A stretch of DNA of 64,000 nt. It comes from Synechococcales cyanobacterium C42_A2020_086 (lineage in GTDB: Bacteria; Cyanobacteriota; Cyanobacteriia; Elainellales; Elainellaceae). The position numbers and the translations under genes are program-made. Shown one piece after another: positions 8,113 through 17,884 of the stretch. The notes beneath the pieces are model-generated. The model was not told where the DNA came from. It made no database searches and saw only the letters and a program-made list of their open reading frames with translations. Every line of letters begins with the position of its first letter. The stretch's first letter is position 1. The stretch covers positions 124,001 to 188,000 of the forward strand of contig JACYLU010000008.1 in NCBI GenBank assembly GCA_015272325.1, given 5' to 3'.

Positions 8113-9378
8113 TCAGTCTGCACCTAGCCCTGATGAAATCGCCGAGGACGGACTGCGCTTGAGCGAGAAGACGGCAATCACAATCCCAACGACCGCTAGG
8201 GCAGCCGTTACATAGAAGAAATTGGTGTAAGAACCAAACAAATCGCGAATGCGACCGGCAGCCAGAGTTCCTACCAGTGCCCCCATGCCAAAGGCTGTGA
8301 ACACAACACCGTAGTTTTTGGCATAGTCGTCTGAGCGGAACAGGATCAGCGTCGAGGTAGGGGCAATCGCTAACCAGCCGCCGAAGCAAAGGGTGATGAG
8401 GCAAAAAGCAAAGCGGTAGCTAGTAACAGCGCCTTCGCCCGTTCCCAACATGATCAACGAGGCGATAATCAAGAGCACATAACAGGCGATTGCCGCCATT
8501 CGAGGCGTAAATCGATCGGCAACCCAACCAAATAGCGGGCGACCCAGCCCATTAAAAACGGCAAATAAAGACACGTTCCAGGCAATTCCTGCGGAGTCAA
8601 GTTTGACAATTTCCTCGGCTACCTGACGCGCAATGCCAATCGCTGCCAAACCTGCCGAGGTGCCGATAACGAAGCAGATCCACAGCCCCCAGAAGGCGTA
8701 GGTTTCCAGCATAGGCAACCCCCGAGTTGGCGGCAATGCACTGGTGTTTACTACCGGATTCCAGGAGCTAGGCCGCCAGCCCTGCGGTGGATATTGCATC
8801 GTCAGCGCGATCACCAGCATGATAATCGTGAAAGCAATTCCCAGCGTCATCAACGTTGCTCGCCACCCCTCCGGCGAATTTGCCTGGATCATGGCATTAG
8901 CGAGTGGTGCGGTAATCAGCGGCGACAAACCGAAACCAATAACGGTTGTACCCACGGCAATGCCTTTTTGGTCGGGAAACCAGCGGGCAACTACTGCTAG
9001 CGGTACCCCATAGACGATGCCTACCCCTGCACCCGCAATCACTCCATAGGTAAAAATAATTCCAGGAATGCTGCTTGTTAATCCCGAAAGAACGTAGCCG
9101 ATACCCATGATCACTGCGCCTACCGCAATCGTGCGCCGAGGACCAAATCGCTCAATATAAAACCCTGTGAGCGGCATCAAAATCGAAAAAACTATCAATA
9201 GAACCATGAATGGCAACAAACTATCGGTTGCATTCGATTGAAACGTCTCCTGAATCGATGTTCTGAAAATTGTCCAGGAATAAGCGGTTCCTAGGCAGAG
9301 CAAAATAATGATTCCCAATGGAACCAATAACCACCTTCCTTTTTCAGCCGGTAGCCCCAACACTTTAACGTCTTCCAT
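8113..9378 (-). CDS. OFA-family MFS transporter (oxalate/formate antiporter-like)
   Basis: 421 residues from the ATG at 9378, which has AGGGTG just upstream; an in-frame upstream TTG is less likely. Twelve hydrophobic segments are visible. Family markers are the first helix CLGTAYSWTIFRTSIQETF, the loop YIERFGPRRTIAVGAVIMG after helix 2, GAGVGIVYGVPLAVVARWFPDQKG in helices 4-5, and GLGRPLFGWVADRF in the second half. These match the oxalate:formate antiporter (OFA) branch of MFS carriers for small monocarboxylates. The actual substrate cannot be read from sequence; many cyanobacterial members are unstudied. No catabolic gene lies nearby to help. Confidence 0.85.
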   Translation of the reverse strand: MEDVKVLGLPAEKGRWLLVPLGIIILLCLGTAYSWTIFRTSIQETFQSNATDSLLPFMVLLIVFSILMPLTGFYIERFGPRRTIAVGAVIMGIGYVLSGLTSSIPGIIFTYGVIAGAGVGIVYGVPLAVVARWFPDQKGIAVGTTVIGFGLSPLITAPLANAMIQANSPEGWRATLMTLGIAFTIIMLVIALTMQYPPQGWRPSSWNPVVNTSALPPTRGLPMLETYAFWGLWICFVIGTSAGLAAIGIARQVAEEIVKLDSAGIAWNVSLFAVFNGLGRPLFGWVADRFTPRMAAIACYVLLIIASLIMLGTGEGAVTSYRFAFCLITLCFGGWLAIAPTSTLILFRSDDYAKNYGVVFTAFGMGALVGTLAAGRIRDLFGSYTNFFYVTAALAVVGIVIAVFSLKRSPSSAISSGLGAD

Positions 9379-10241
9379 AATCACCCTCAGAAGCAAAATT
9401 TAATGATACGGTGCATTGTTTGGTAAATGAAATGCTGAATTGTACCCGTATCAGAAGAAATGCGAGTCGGAATACCTAAGCCTGACCCCTCAGCCCGTCC
9501 AATCCTACGCCTAGGCATCCTTGCGGTTCAGCTAGGTACCTCTGCAAGCGATTGCTTGGGCAGTTTCAGGAATTGAATGGAGAAAGCCATCCCTAGGATA
9601 ATTCTATGGTTTTCTATCTTTCTATTAGAATTTCTCTATATTCTTTTACATTTAGCAATTTTTCTTTACGTTTCTAGATTGAACGGATCTCTCTTAGCGA
9701 AGTGTCACGTTTCATGATATATGACCGCGATCCGCTGCTATTTCCGCCGCTATTGGATGTACCTCGGCTTTAATGCGCTCAGGCAGCGGACTGCAGTCCT
9801 GCGCGAGCTAGTGCGCAGATGGGCAATCAAATCCGGTTGGAGCGATAGAAGCCGAACGCATTGCTCAACTGCCGCTGCTACGAGAACGCAAGCTCGACAA
9901 CTTGCACGTGCAGATTGACAATTGCTTCTTAGTGTGCCGTGCCTGAATCAACTGCTCAACATCTTGCGGTTAAGAAAGTCCAGCAAAGACTTAGACGTTA
10001 ATCCAATCAGCAGTTTAAAACTCTGTAATTTTAATCGGTAAATCTTGAACGAAGTCAATTGCCTTCAACGCTACACACAACATAATTACATCGGTAAGTT
10101 TGTCTCAAACAATACATCGCTTAAAAACTAAGTATTGATAGATTCATAGTATTTGCTATGGTTAACACTTAGTATTTGCTGTGGTTAGCACTTATCTGAT
10201 AGATTTCCAATACAAGCTGCGTTTACGCTCACGTATTAATT
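9379..10241. other. Long intergenic region with possible decayed coding sequence
   Basis: 863 bp. The 9600-9700 stretch is AT-rich. Between about 9710 and 9940 the sequence turns GC-rich, with short open pieces in three frames (for example DRDPLLFPPLLDVPRL, then AEAERIAQLPLLRERKLDNL after a frame change), which suggests a small broken gene that I cannot name. The last 100 bp are AT-rich again and carry a tandem 23-bp repeat just before the ParA-like gene. Confidence 0.45.
10148..10193 (+). repeat. Tandem 23-bp repeat in the ParA-operon promoter region
   Basis: Two adjacent 23-bp units at 10148-10170 and 10171-10193, both AGTATTTGCT(A/G)TGGTTA(A/G)CACTT, with two A/G differences. They end 48 bp before the ATG of the ParA-like gene. 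The position fits a duplicated operator or a duplicated promoter element for the three-gene operon. Confidence 0.75.
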
Positions 10242-11000
10242 ATGCCGAAAGTTGTTTCAGTACACTCCTATCGTGGTGGAACGGGCAAATCTAACTTCAC
10301 TGCTAATTTAGCCACCACTGTTGCGGCATTGGGTCATCGCGTTGGTGTCGTTGATACCGATGTGCCCTCGCCAGGAATTCATAATTTGTTTTGTCTGGAA
10401 CCAGAGCAGATGGGCAAAACCCTGAATAATTACCTATGGGGGGAAAGTCCGATCGAGGATACCGCCTACGATGTCAGTAGCAATGTCGGATTAAATAGTG
10501 GTGGGACGCTCTACCTAGTTCCTTCCAGTGTTAAAGCAGATGACATTGCTCGCATCTTAAACAATGGCTATGATGTCAAGCTAATGAATGACGGCTTTCG
10601 CAGTTTAGTCAAAGCCCTGAAATTGGATTATTTGTTTATTGATACGCATCCAGGATTATCGAAAGAGACGTTCTTATCGATCGCAATCTCCCATGTGCTG
10701 ATTTTGATTCTGCGTCCCGACAAGCAGGACTACCAAGGCACTGCGGTCACGATCGATGTAGCACGGCAACTCAATGTTCGCAAAATGCTGTTGGCCATCA
10801 ATAAAGCGCACAGCAAACTGAATCTAGAGGCGTTGAAACAGAAAGTGGAGGAAACCTACAGCGAAACGGTGGCGGGTGTGTTTCCCCTATCGGAAGATAT
10901 TGTTCAGCTTGCTAGCGAAGGCGTGTTTTGTGTGAAATATCCAGAACATCCGGTGAGCCAGGAATTTCGCCGTGTGGCTTTACAAATTACGGAGGGATAA
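10242..11000 (+). CDS. MinD/ParA-like P-loop ATPase
   Basis: 252 residues. The deviant Walker A motif [10 protein letters not shown] lies at residues 9-18 with the conserved lysine, [10 protein letters not shown] (about 38-47) is the Walker A' region, and [15 protein letters not shown] (about 130) is Walker B. It has no DNA-binding extension and no obvious C-terminal membrane helix of the MinD type. It belongs to a cyanobacterial branch with RGGTGKSN instead of KGGVGKT. The stop codon is followed after five bases by the glutaminase start, and the glutaminase ribosome site GGAGG sits inside this gene's last codons, so the two are translationally coupled. A positioning or signalling role rather than plasmid partition is likely, because no ParB or centromere-like array is present. 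Confidence 0.85.
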   Translation: MPKVVSVHSYRGGTGKSNFTANLATTVAALGHRVGVVDTDVPSPGIHNLFCLEPEQMGKTLNNYLWGESPIEDTAYDVSSNVGLNSGGTLYLVPSSVKADDIARILNNGYDVKLMNDGFRSLVKALKLDYLFIDTHPGLSKETFLSIAISHVLILILRPDKQDYQGTAVTIDVARQLNVRKMLLAINKAHSKLNLEALKQKVEETYSETVAGVFPLSEDIVQLASEGVFCVKYPEHPVSQEFRRVALQITEG

Positions 11001-11005
11001 CAGCC

Positions 11006-12037
11006 ATGTCTGATCTCGGAAATTTGCAATCCCTGACTAGTTCGATCGCGGCTGTTACGTCTCCGTTTCGTAACTACCTCAATGACTTGCATGAGAAATA
11101 TCGCTCCCTTAACGAGGGCAAGGTGGCCGATTACATTCCGGAATTAGCCTTAGCAAAACCTGAGTGGTTTGGCATTTGCGTGGTAACGCAGGATGGACAT
11201 GTTTTTGAGGTGGGAGACTGCGATCAATTATTTACTATTCAGTCCATTTCCAAAGCCTTTGTGTTTGGCCTAGCCCTAGAGGATCATGGTCGGGAGTATG
11301 TTAACAGCAAGGTGAGTGTGGAGCCAACAGGAGAAGCGTTTAACTCGATTGTCTTAGACGAGGTGACGAATCGCCCCTATAACCCAATGGTGAATGCAGG
11401 CGCGATTGCTACTACCGATCTGATTAAAGGCAAAAATGGCACTGAACGCCTGAAACGCCTGCTGGAAATGTTTGAGCGCTACACTGGGCGAGTCCATGAC
11501 ATCAATGTGCCTGTATTTCTCTCGGAGAAAGCAACGGGCTATCGGAACCGAGCAATGGCATACCTGATGCTCAATTTTGGTATGGTGAGTCACAACATTG
11601 ATGAGACACTGGATCTCTATTTTCAGCAGTGTTCAATTGTGGTGAACGCCAAAGATCTGGCTATGATGGCTGCCACTCTAGCAAATGGGGGTGTAAATCC
11701 GGTCACGAAGAAACGAGCAATCGACGAGCGCTATGTCCAAGATGTGATTAGTGTAATGCTGACCTGTGGTATGTATGATGCATCCGGTGAGTGGGCTTAC
11801 CGAGTGGGGTTGCCAGCCAAGAGTGGTGTGGGCGGTGGCATCACGGCGATCGCACCAGGGAAATTGGGGATTGGTACTTTCTCTCCCCTTTTGGATGCGA
11901 AGGGGAACAGTGTGCGTGGCATTAAAGTCTGCGAAGATCTTTCCAGGGAGTTCGGGTTGCATCTATTCAATGTCACTACACCTGAGCGCAAGTTGCACGA
12001 CTGGATTGCGGGTGGGGATGGCATCAATGATTGGTAA
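11006..12037 (+). CDS. glsA: Glutaminase A
   Basis: 343 residues from the ATG at 11006, which has GGAGG ten bases upstream; an earlier in-frame start would overlap the ParA gene heavily. This is a serine-dependent beta-lactamase-fold glutaminase that hydrolyses L-glutamine to glutamate and ammonia. The catalytic Ser-x-x-Lys is in [10 protein letters not shown] (Ser80, Lys83). Other family blocks are [27 protein letters not shown], and the C-terminal lid AKSGVGGGI. Length and motifs are those of a full enzyme. The 3' end overlaps the start of the sensor gene. Its place between a MinD-like ATPase and a Cache/PAS protein suggests it serves signalling or nitrogen control rather than plain catabolism; that is inference. 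Confidence 0.93.
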   Translation: MSDLGNLQSLTSSIAAVTSPFRNYLNDLHEKYRSLNEGKVADYIPELALAKPEWFGICVVTQDGHVFEVGDCDQLFTIQSISKAFVFGLALEDHGREYVNSKVSVEPTGEAFNSIVLDEVTNRPYNPMVNAGAIATTDLIKGKNGTERLKRLLEMFERYTGRVHDINVPVFLSEKATGYRNRAMAYLMLNFGMVSHNIDETLDLYFQQCSIVVNAKDLAMMAATLANGGVNPVTKKRAIDERYVQDVISVMLTCGMYDASGEWAYRVGLPAKSGVGGGITAIAPGKLGIGTFSPLLDAKGNSVRGIKVCEDLSREFGLHLFNVTTPERKLHDWIAGGDGINDW

Positions 12038-14195
12038 AGCCGTCAACGTATTTCCAGGTAAACTGCGCCTGCGAACAACCCTAGTTGTTCCCTTTGTGCT
12101 GCAAATTATGGCTGCCGTTGGGCTAATAGGATGGATTGCCTATCGTAGCGGACAACAGTCTGTTAATCAGGTCGCAAACCAGCTTCGAACTGAACTGACC
12201 AATCGCATTATAGAACGATTGGAAACTGATGTGAATATTCCCAAGGCAGTCAACCGCTTGAATGCCACTGCCTTTGCCCGCGGAGATATTGATGTCAGTA
12301 ACCCTAGGGGAGACCATCACTTCTGGCAACAACTGCAGATCTATACAACCCTGAGCTTTGCGTATTGTGGAGATGAGCAGGGTGGTTTTTTGGGGGTGAG
12401 GCGGCTGTCAGAGCAAGATGCCACACAAATTGTCCTGCAATTTAGCAATGCAGAGACCAATTTCATGCGCCAGGGGTTTGCCTTGGATGAGCGGGGTCAA
12501 CGCACTGTCTCAGTAGGTAGTTTTGATAGGACCTTTGATCCACGGGTGCGCCCTTGGTATCAGTCGGCTAAGGCAACGGGAGGAGCAATTTGGAGTGATA
12601 TTTACCTTGCTTTCTCTACCCAATTTCCGACTGTAACCGCTAGTCTTCCGGTCTATGATCCTGCAAATAATGCGCTGATTGGAGTTTGTGGCGCAGACTT
12701 CTTCTTGCCTCAGGAATTGAGTTCCTTCTTGCGGAACCTCAAGATTGGTAAGACGGGCACTGCCTTTATCGTAGAGCGATCGGGGCGATTAGTCGCGACT
12801 TCCTCTCCAGAGCCGATGGTGACGGGGGAAGGCGAAGCCAGCGAACGGTTGTTGGCAACAGACAGTACTAATTCCATCATTCGGGCAACTGCCGAGCATC
12901 TCAATCGTCGTTTTAGCTCCCTCGATGACATTCAGTCGGTACAGAAACTGGATTTTCATCTAAATCGAGAACGGCAATATGTTCAAGTAGTTCCCTTTCA
13001 AGATGGCAATTTAGACTGGTTAGTGGTGCTGACTCTTCCAGAATCCGATTTTATGGCTCAGATTCATGCTAGTCGCCGCAATGCGCTGTGGTTAAGTTTG
13101 GGCGCTTTGGCAGCAGCAATCGCGATGGGTCTGTTTACTTCGCGTTGGGTGACAAAACCGATCAAGCAAATCTCTCAGGCATCAGACAAACTGGCTCAGG
13201 GCAATCTTAACCAACATGTCGAAGCTAGTCCTATCACCGAAATTGATACTCTAGCCGGTTCCTTCAACGCCATGGCTCAGCAGCTAGGGGAATCCTTTGC
13301 TGCCCTGCGCCAGAGCGAAGCTACGAACCGGGCTATTGTCACCGCTATCCCAGACTTAATGATTCGTGCTAAAGGCGATGGCACGTATTTAGATATTGTC
13401 GGCGGCGATCGCCTCCGCGGGGTACACGGGGTCAAACGCTTTAATCCTGGAAATACCGTACAGGAATCTCTCCCGCCTGATTTGGCAGAACTGCGAATGC
13501 ACTACATCCAGAAAGCGCTGGCAACGGGTGAATTGCAAGTCTATGAACAACGCCTCACCATTCATGATCAAGCTCAGGATGAAGAAGTACGAATTTTGGT
13601 GCTAGGTGACGATGAAGCCTTGATTATGGTGCGCGATATTACCGATCGCAAGCAAGCCGAAGAAGCGCTACGCATTGCTGAAGAAAACTATCGCAGTATT
13701 TTCGAAAATGCCCTGGAAGGGATCTTTCAGTCCACGCCTGACGGTCGCTTCATCAATGTGAATCCAGCTTTGGCAAGAATTTATGGCTACGATTCTCCCG
13801 AAGAAATGCTGGAAAGCATTACCGATATTGGCACACAGCTTTATGTTGATCCAGAAAAACGGGATGAGTTCAGAGCCTTGCTCGCAGCGCAGGACAAAGC
13901 GATTGATTTTGAATATCGTTGCTATTGCAAGGACGGTCGTATCATTTGGACACAGATTGATGCTCGTGTTGTTAGAGACAACCGAGGGCACGTTCTCTAC
14001 TATGAAGGAATTGTTCAAGATATCACAGAGCGCAAGAAACGTGAAGATGAACTCCGACGCCAGTTAGAAGAATTAAGGATTGAAATTGACCAAAATAAAC
14101 GAGAAAAAGAAGTTGCCACTTTAACCAAGAGCGCTTATTTTCAGGAGGTGCAGCAAGAGATGGCAAAGATGAACCTGGATGAATTTTGGAGTTAA
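12018..14195 (+). CDS. dCache-HAMP-PAS-PAS membrane sensor without output domain
   Basis: 725 residues from ATG 12018 (ATG 12027 is equally possible); it overlaps glsA by up to 20 bp. Order: membrane helix at about 20-42; periplasmic double-Cache domain at about 50-345, with the typical [16 protein letters not shown]; second helix at about 353-375; HAMP at about 376-430 ([14 protein letters not shown]); a divergent PAS at about 438-540; a canonical PAS/PAC at about 550-670 ([30 protein letters not shown]); then a coiled coil and a short tail ending [19 protein letters not shown]. No histidine kinase, GGDEF, cyclase, phosphatase or methyl-accepting domain follows. dCache domains often bind amino acids, so glutamine or glutamate is a reasonable ligand guess given glsA next door. 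The tail may dock a partner such as the MinD-like ATPase. Confidence 0.85.
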   Translation: MASMIGKAVNVFPGKLRLRTTLVVPFVLQIMAAVGLIGWIAYRSGQQSVNQVANQLRTELTNRIIERLETDVNIPKAVNRLNATAFARGDIDVSNPRGDHHFWQQLQIYTTLSFAYCGDEQGGFLGVRRLSEQDATQIVLQFSNAETNFMRQGFALDERGQRTVSVGSFDRTFDPRVRPWYQSAKATGGAIWSDIYLAFSTQFPTVTASLPVYDPANNALIGVCGADFFLPQELSSFLRNLKIGKTGTAFIVERSGRLVATSSPEPMVTGEGEASERLLATDSTNSIIRATAEHLNRRFSSLDDIQSVQKLDFHLNRERQYVQVVPFQDGNLDWLVVLTLPESDFMAQIHASRRNALWLSLGALAAAIAMGLFTSRWVTKPIKQISQASDKLAQGNLNQHVEASPITEIDTLAGSFNAMAQQLGESFAALRQSEATNRAIVTAIPDLMIRAKGDGTYLDIVGGDRLRGVHGVKRFNPGNTVQESLPPDLAELRMHYIQKALATGELQVYEQRLTIHDQAQDEEVRILVLGDDEALIMVRDITDRKQAEEALRIAEENYRSIFENALEGIFQSTPDGRFINVNPALARIYGYDSPEEMLESITDIGTQLYVDPEKRDEFRALLAAQDKAIDFEYRCYCKDGRIIWTQIDARVVRDNRGHVLYYEGIVQDITERKKREDELRRQLEELRIEIDQNKREKEVATLTKSAYFQEVQQEMAKMNLDEFWS

Positions 14196-14299
14196 AGAGT
14201 TATCTCGTCGTGCTTCATGCCGTTTCTCGATAATTTCCACTGATTTCCCCTAGGACACAAAACAGACTCTTCTCAGACATCGCTTGGACCTGACTGACG

Positions 14300-15646
14300 T
14301 TATTGAAACTGCTTCAGTTTGTTCTTTGCCGACACCAAGAGTCGCTGGGCTTCTGGATACGCCGTGGTGCTGCTAGCGATGGTTTCCAGTTGGTGGATAA
14401 TTTGCTGCAACTCCCCTACCGTTGCATTACGATTCATCCGCTGCGAATCGTCAGGAGTGCGAGCAATTAATCGATTAATTTGCGCTTTGACCTGCTCAAG
14501 TGTCGCCACGGCCTGCTGCTCCTGCTGGAGCCGAACTCGAATTCGCCCCTGATCGACCTTATAAATCGCTAAAAGCTTCTGTGCCTCTGCATAGCCAGTC
14601 AAGTCCGTTTGAGGTACCTGCTGGAGCTGATCGATCGCCGCCTGCCACAGCCGAATTACCTCGGCCCACTCGGTAGCAGTGTGCGGTGCATTCTGTCCGG
14701 CTTGGGCCGCTTGCCAGCCAAACTGTTTAGCTGCTGCAATCAATGTGGCAGCCCGCTGGTTACTGACTGCCAGCCCACCAATGGCCTCCAGATCGCGACG
14801 TCCCGCATCGTAGCTTTGGCGAGCCAGTTGATGAGCCAGAGTGGATTCGGGCACCTGCTGGAGCCGATCGAGGGCCGTCTGCCATGCAGCTAGAGCGGTT
14901 TGTTGCTCTATTGATGTTTTTGCCTGTCGATACTGCTGTTGTGCCGCTTGCAGGGACTGCTGTGCCTGCTCCAAGGCGGTCAGCGCGTTTTTCTCTTGAA
15001 ACACTTTGCCCTGTAGCCGTCCGGCTTCGGTTCGGGCAGAGGTGAAGCTAGAATACCGCAGACGCCAGCCATACCACCACCAAGCTTGGGTATCGGGCAG
15101 TTCACTCCATAGCCAGGTAGGTAGCCGGTCAAGGCTCTCCTGCGCTTGCTGCAGCTTCTGTTCACCTAGCTCCAGATCGGCAGGAGCGGTGGCTTGGTCG
15201 ATGAGTTGCTTGGCTGCTTCCAACGACTCTATCGCTCGCCGAAAATGCTGATCCATGCTGATGTAGCTGGGCAGAAGCAAAATGGGTGCCTTTTCAGCAA
15301 CCGGCTTGCGAATCGGCGCATAGGGCAAATTGATCACCGCAATGATCCCCACTGGAATACCCAACAGCAGCGAAACTCCTAGGATCTGGCGTGTGAACCG
15401 CTTCGCTCGCAGAGTGGCTTGCTGCAAGGGAGTTGGCTGCAAAGCCGCGGCGGCCCGCTGAGCCTCTAGAGCCATTTGCTTTTCTAGCTCTGCCAGCGAA
15501 CGAATTGGGGATGAGGAAACAGGCTGAAGCGCGGATTGGGAAGGGGATGAAGATGACTGAGACGGCGAGGAGGCAGAAGCGGATGGCGTAACGTTCGCTC
15601 GACGTCGCCTAGTAACTTTGGCGGCAAGCTGATGAAATAGACTCAT
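14300..15646 (-). CDS. Cyanobacterial single-pass protein with long helical repeats, function unknown
   Basis: 448 residues from the ATG at 15646. The N-terminus is basic and then Ser/Pro/Gln-rich (residues 10-60, low complexity). A membrane helix follows at about 95-115 (ILGVSLLLGIPVGIIAVI). The rest is Gln/Ala/Leu-rich helix with repeated units of the form W-x2-A-x2-L-x2-VP (WQTALDRLQQVP, WQAAIDQLQQVP) spaced about 100 residues apart. That looks like a set of helical hairpins or TPR-like repeats exposed outside the membrane. No enzyme motif is seen. It diverges from the MFS gene at 15822. I recognise the architecture from other cyanobacteria but know no function. Confidence 0.75.
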   Translation of the reverse strand: MSLFHQLAAKVTRRRRANVTPSASASSPSQSSSSPSQSALQPVSSSPIRSLAELEKQMALEAQRAAAALQPTPLQQATLRAKRFTRQILGVSLLLGIPVGIIAVINLPYAPIRKPVAEKAPILLLPSYISMDQHFRRAIESLEAAKQLIDQATAPADLELGEQKLQQAQESLDRLPTWLWSELPDTQAWWWYGWRLRYSSFTSARTEAGRLQGKVFQEKNALTALEQAQQSLQAAQQQYRQAKTSIEQQTALAAWQTALDRLQQVPESTLAHQLARQSYDAGRRDLEAIGGLAVSNQRAATLIAAAKQFGWQAAQAGQNAPHTATEWAEVIRLWQAAIDQLQQVPQTDLTGYAEAQKLLAIYKVDQGRIRVRLQQEQQAVATLEQVKAQINRLIARTPDDSQRMNRNATVGELQQIIHQLETIASSTTAYPEAQRLLVSAKNKLKQFQ

Positions 15647-15821
15647 GACTCTAACACGACTCAAGATAAATCTCCCTTTCCCGTTATATTCCCTCCTGTC
15701 AGGATTTCGCCTGCGTGGATTTTCGCTTTAGCATAACTTCACCCTGCGACAGACAGTTCGGCTGAGTTTGTCGAGTGTGCCATCCCTTCAGCCACGGCTG
15801 CAAAATTTCTTAATATTCGTC

Positions 15822-17147
15822 ATGATAGTAAAGAGATTGGTTACGGTGGCTACGTTATTCTTGGCCTCGTCTGCATCCTTTTTGCATTCTTCGAGCAGGG
15901 TTGTTTTGAGCGTTCTACAGAAGTTAAGCCCAGAGTTACAGCGCAACTTGCTAGTCCTATTCACAGCGGGTCTATTGTTTTGGTCGGGTTTGGCCGCCCA
16001 TTTGCCGACGCTGCCGCTGTACATTCAGTCGGTGGGGGCTAACGAGCAAATGGTAGGGACTGTGATGGGAGCCTTTGCCGTTGGGCTGTTACTCTCGCGG
16101 CAATGGTTAGCTCAGCTAGCTGATGCTCGTGGGCGCAAATTGGTGCTGCTGATCGGCATGGCGTCTGTGGCGGTGGCTCCCCTGGGGTATTTCATGACGC
16201 AAGCCATTCCGCTGCTGATCGCCATCCGGGCAATCCACGGCATTAGCATTGCCGCCTTTGCGTTAGCCTACAGCGCCCTTGTGGTGGATTTATCGCCCCC
16301 GCAGCATCGAGGCGAGTTAATTGGCTATATGAGTTTGGTGAACCCCATCGGTCTGGCGCTGGGTCCGGCTATGGGCGGCTATATTCACGAGTGGTTTGGC
16401 TTTGGTCCCATGTTTCTCTCGGCGGCGGGGCTAGGTATCGTGGGATTAATCTGCACAGCCCAAGTGCAGGAGAAGCCCGTAGCGCGTGCGATTGATCGCA
16501 CAACGGATGCCCTACCCTTTTGGCGACTGCTGGGCGACCCGCGCATTCGGATTCCTGCTCTGATTCTGCTGCTTGTTGGGCTGACCTTTGGCACCCTTAG
16601 TACCTTTGTGCCGCTATTCATCAAAGAAGTGGGCGTGCCGTTGAACGTGGGACTCTTCTACACGGCAGTCGCCATTGCCAGCTTCGTGATTCGGCTGATT
16701 GCTGGACCAGCATCGGACCGCTATGGTCGGGGTCCCTTCATCAGTATCAGTCTGGTGTGTTATGTCCTGTCGATGGGACTGCTCTGGCAGGCAAAGGACT
16801 CTATCACCTTTCTCCTAGCCGGCGCTGTTGAAGGAGCGGGGTCCGGGATCTTGATTCCCATGATTGCAGCATTGATGGCCGATCGCTCCTTACCCCATGA
16901 GCGGGGGCGCACCTTCGGCGTTTGCATGGTTGGCTTTGATGTCGGCATTGCCCTTGCTGGACCCGTGCTAGGAGCCTTTGCCGTACACCTTGGCTATCGA
17001 GGGCTATTCGGGCTGTGTGTGATTCTGGCGTTGTTGGGACTGCTGATTTTCCTCACCTGCTCGAGCGATGAACTGCGGCTATCGCTGCGCTTTGCCCTTG
17101 GTCAGGGGCGCGACATCTACGCGGTGGAGCTACGAGAAGATGGATAG
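15822..17147 (+). CDS. MFS transporter, drug-efflux/sugar-exporter type
   Basis: Twelve hydrophobic segments in about 440 residues. Markers of the major facilitator fold are LAQLADARGRKLVLLIG in the loop between helices 2 and 3, PIGLALGPAMGGYIHEWFG in helix 5 (antiporter motif C-like), and RLIAGPASDRYGRGPFISI in the second half. The start is uncertain. ATG 15822 gives an N-terminal extension with a separate hydrophobic stretch before the core that begins near LQRNLLVLFTAGLLFWSGL; a TTG at 15768 is also open. The substrate is unknown. It stands alone, diverging from the coiled-coil gene and followed by a tRNA on the opposite strand. Confidence 0.85.
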   Translation: MIVKRLVTVATLFLASSASFLHSSSRVVLSVLQKLSPELQRNLLVLFTAGLLFWSGLAAHLPTLPLYIQSVGANEQMVGTVMGAFAVGLLLSRQWLAQLADARGRKLVLLIGMASVAVAPLGYFMTQAIPLLIAIRAIHGISIAAFALAYSALVVDLSPPQHRGELIGYMSLVNPIGLALGPAMGGYIHEWFGFGPMFLSAAGLGIVGLICTAQVQEKPVARAIDRTTDALPFWRLLGDPRIRIPALILLLVGLTFGTLSTFVPLFIKEVGVPLNVGLFYTAVAIASFVIRLIAGPASDRYGRGPFISISLVCYVLSMGLLWQAKDSITFLLAGAVEGAGSGILIPMIAALMADRSLPHERGRTFGVCMVGFDVGIALAGPVLGAFAVHLGYRGLFGLCVILALLGLLIFLTCSSDELRLSLRFALGQGRDIYAVELREDG

Positions 17148-17239
17148 AACCGCCTCTACCCTCTGGTCCTAAAAAACAAGAGCTAGTTTCAAAACAAAGC
17201 AGGATGTGCAATCACACACCCTGACTAAGCTAGACTAAA

Positions 17240-17313
17240 CGGGCTAGGAGGGATTCGAACCCCCGACACCGTGGTCCGTAGCCACGTGCTCTAGTCCACT
17301 GAGCTACAAGCCC
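17240..17313 (-). tRNA. tRNA-Arg(ACG)
   Basis: Read on the minus strand the 74 bases fold as a cloverleaf: acceptor GGGCTTG/CTAGCCC, D-arm GCTC...GAGC, anticodon arm CGTGG-CTACGGA-CCACG with anticodon ACG, and T-arm GGGGG-TTCGAAT-CCCTC with one G-T pair. The discriminator base is G and CCA is not encoded. The acceptor stem has a U-U mismatch at the sixth pair. ACG should be edited to ICG by TadA to read CGU/CGC/CGA. Confidence 0.92.
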
Positions 17314-17350
17314 TCAACGCGATTTATATCCTAGCATACGAATTCCAATC

Positions 17351-17884
17351 ATGCCAAACCCATCTGTCAATTCCGATGATTTTGATCAATCGGTTGATCA
17401 ATCGGCCAACGGTCTTTCTCATCTAGATGCCCAGGGGCAAGCTCAGATGGTGGATGTGTCGGCTAAGACCACTACCGTCCGCACCGCCTTGGCGGCCGCT
17501 CAGGTCCGGATGCAACCCGCTACGTTTCGCGCAATTCAGGCAGGCAATGCCCCTAAGGGAGATGTCCTGGGTACTGCTCGTTTAGCGGGCATCATGGCTG
17601 CTAAGCAAACTGCCCAGTTAATTCCGCTGTGTCATCCACTGCCAATTCAGAAAGTCGAGGTGCAGATCATTCCCCAGCCGCAGCTGCCCGGCTACCGCAT
17701 TGAAGCAGAGGTGAAAACCAAGGCAGAAACCGGAGTGGAGATGGAGGCTCTGACGGCGGTATCAGTGGCGGCCCTAACGCTTTACGACATGGCGAAAGCC
17801 CTGGAAAAGTCGATCCAGATCGAAAGCATTCATTTGGTGCGCAAAACTGGCGGCAAGTCGGGGGACTATGGCATCGCTCGCTAG
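17351..17884 (+). CDS. moaC: Cyclic pyranopterin monophosphate synthase MoaC
   Basis: 177 residues. MoaC converts the cyclic GTP derivative made by MoaA into cyclic pyranopterin monophosphate in molybdenum-cofactor synthesis. Signatures are [13 protein letters not shown], with the active-site histidine, [20 protein letters not shown], which forms much of the pocket, and [12 protein letters not shown] near the end. The first 24 residues are polar and disordered and poorly conserved, so the true start could be the later ATG of MVDVSAKTT. The stop overlaps the stop of the convergent AAA gene within one CTAG tetranucleotide. No other moa gene is in the window. Confidence 0.93.
   Translation: MPNPSVNSDDFDQSVDQSANGLSHLDAQGQAQMVDVSAKTTTVRTALAAAQVRMQPATFRAIQAGNAPKGDVLGTARLAGIMAAKQTAQLIPLCHPLPIQKVEVQIIPQPQLPGYRIEAEVKTKAETGVEMEALTAVSVAALTLYDMAKALEKSIQIESIHLVRKTGGKSGDYGIAR

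Noticed and set aside
9721-9918. A 65-codon plus frame as a small gene
   Set aside because: Arg/Ala-rich with no ribosome site. Better explained as decayed GC-rich coding DNA in more than one frame.
10242-11000. ParA-like gene taken as part of a plasmid partition system
   Set aside because: No ParB partner and no centromere repeats. The operon context with glutaminase and a sensor speaks against it.
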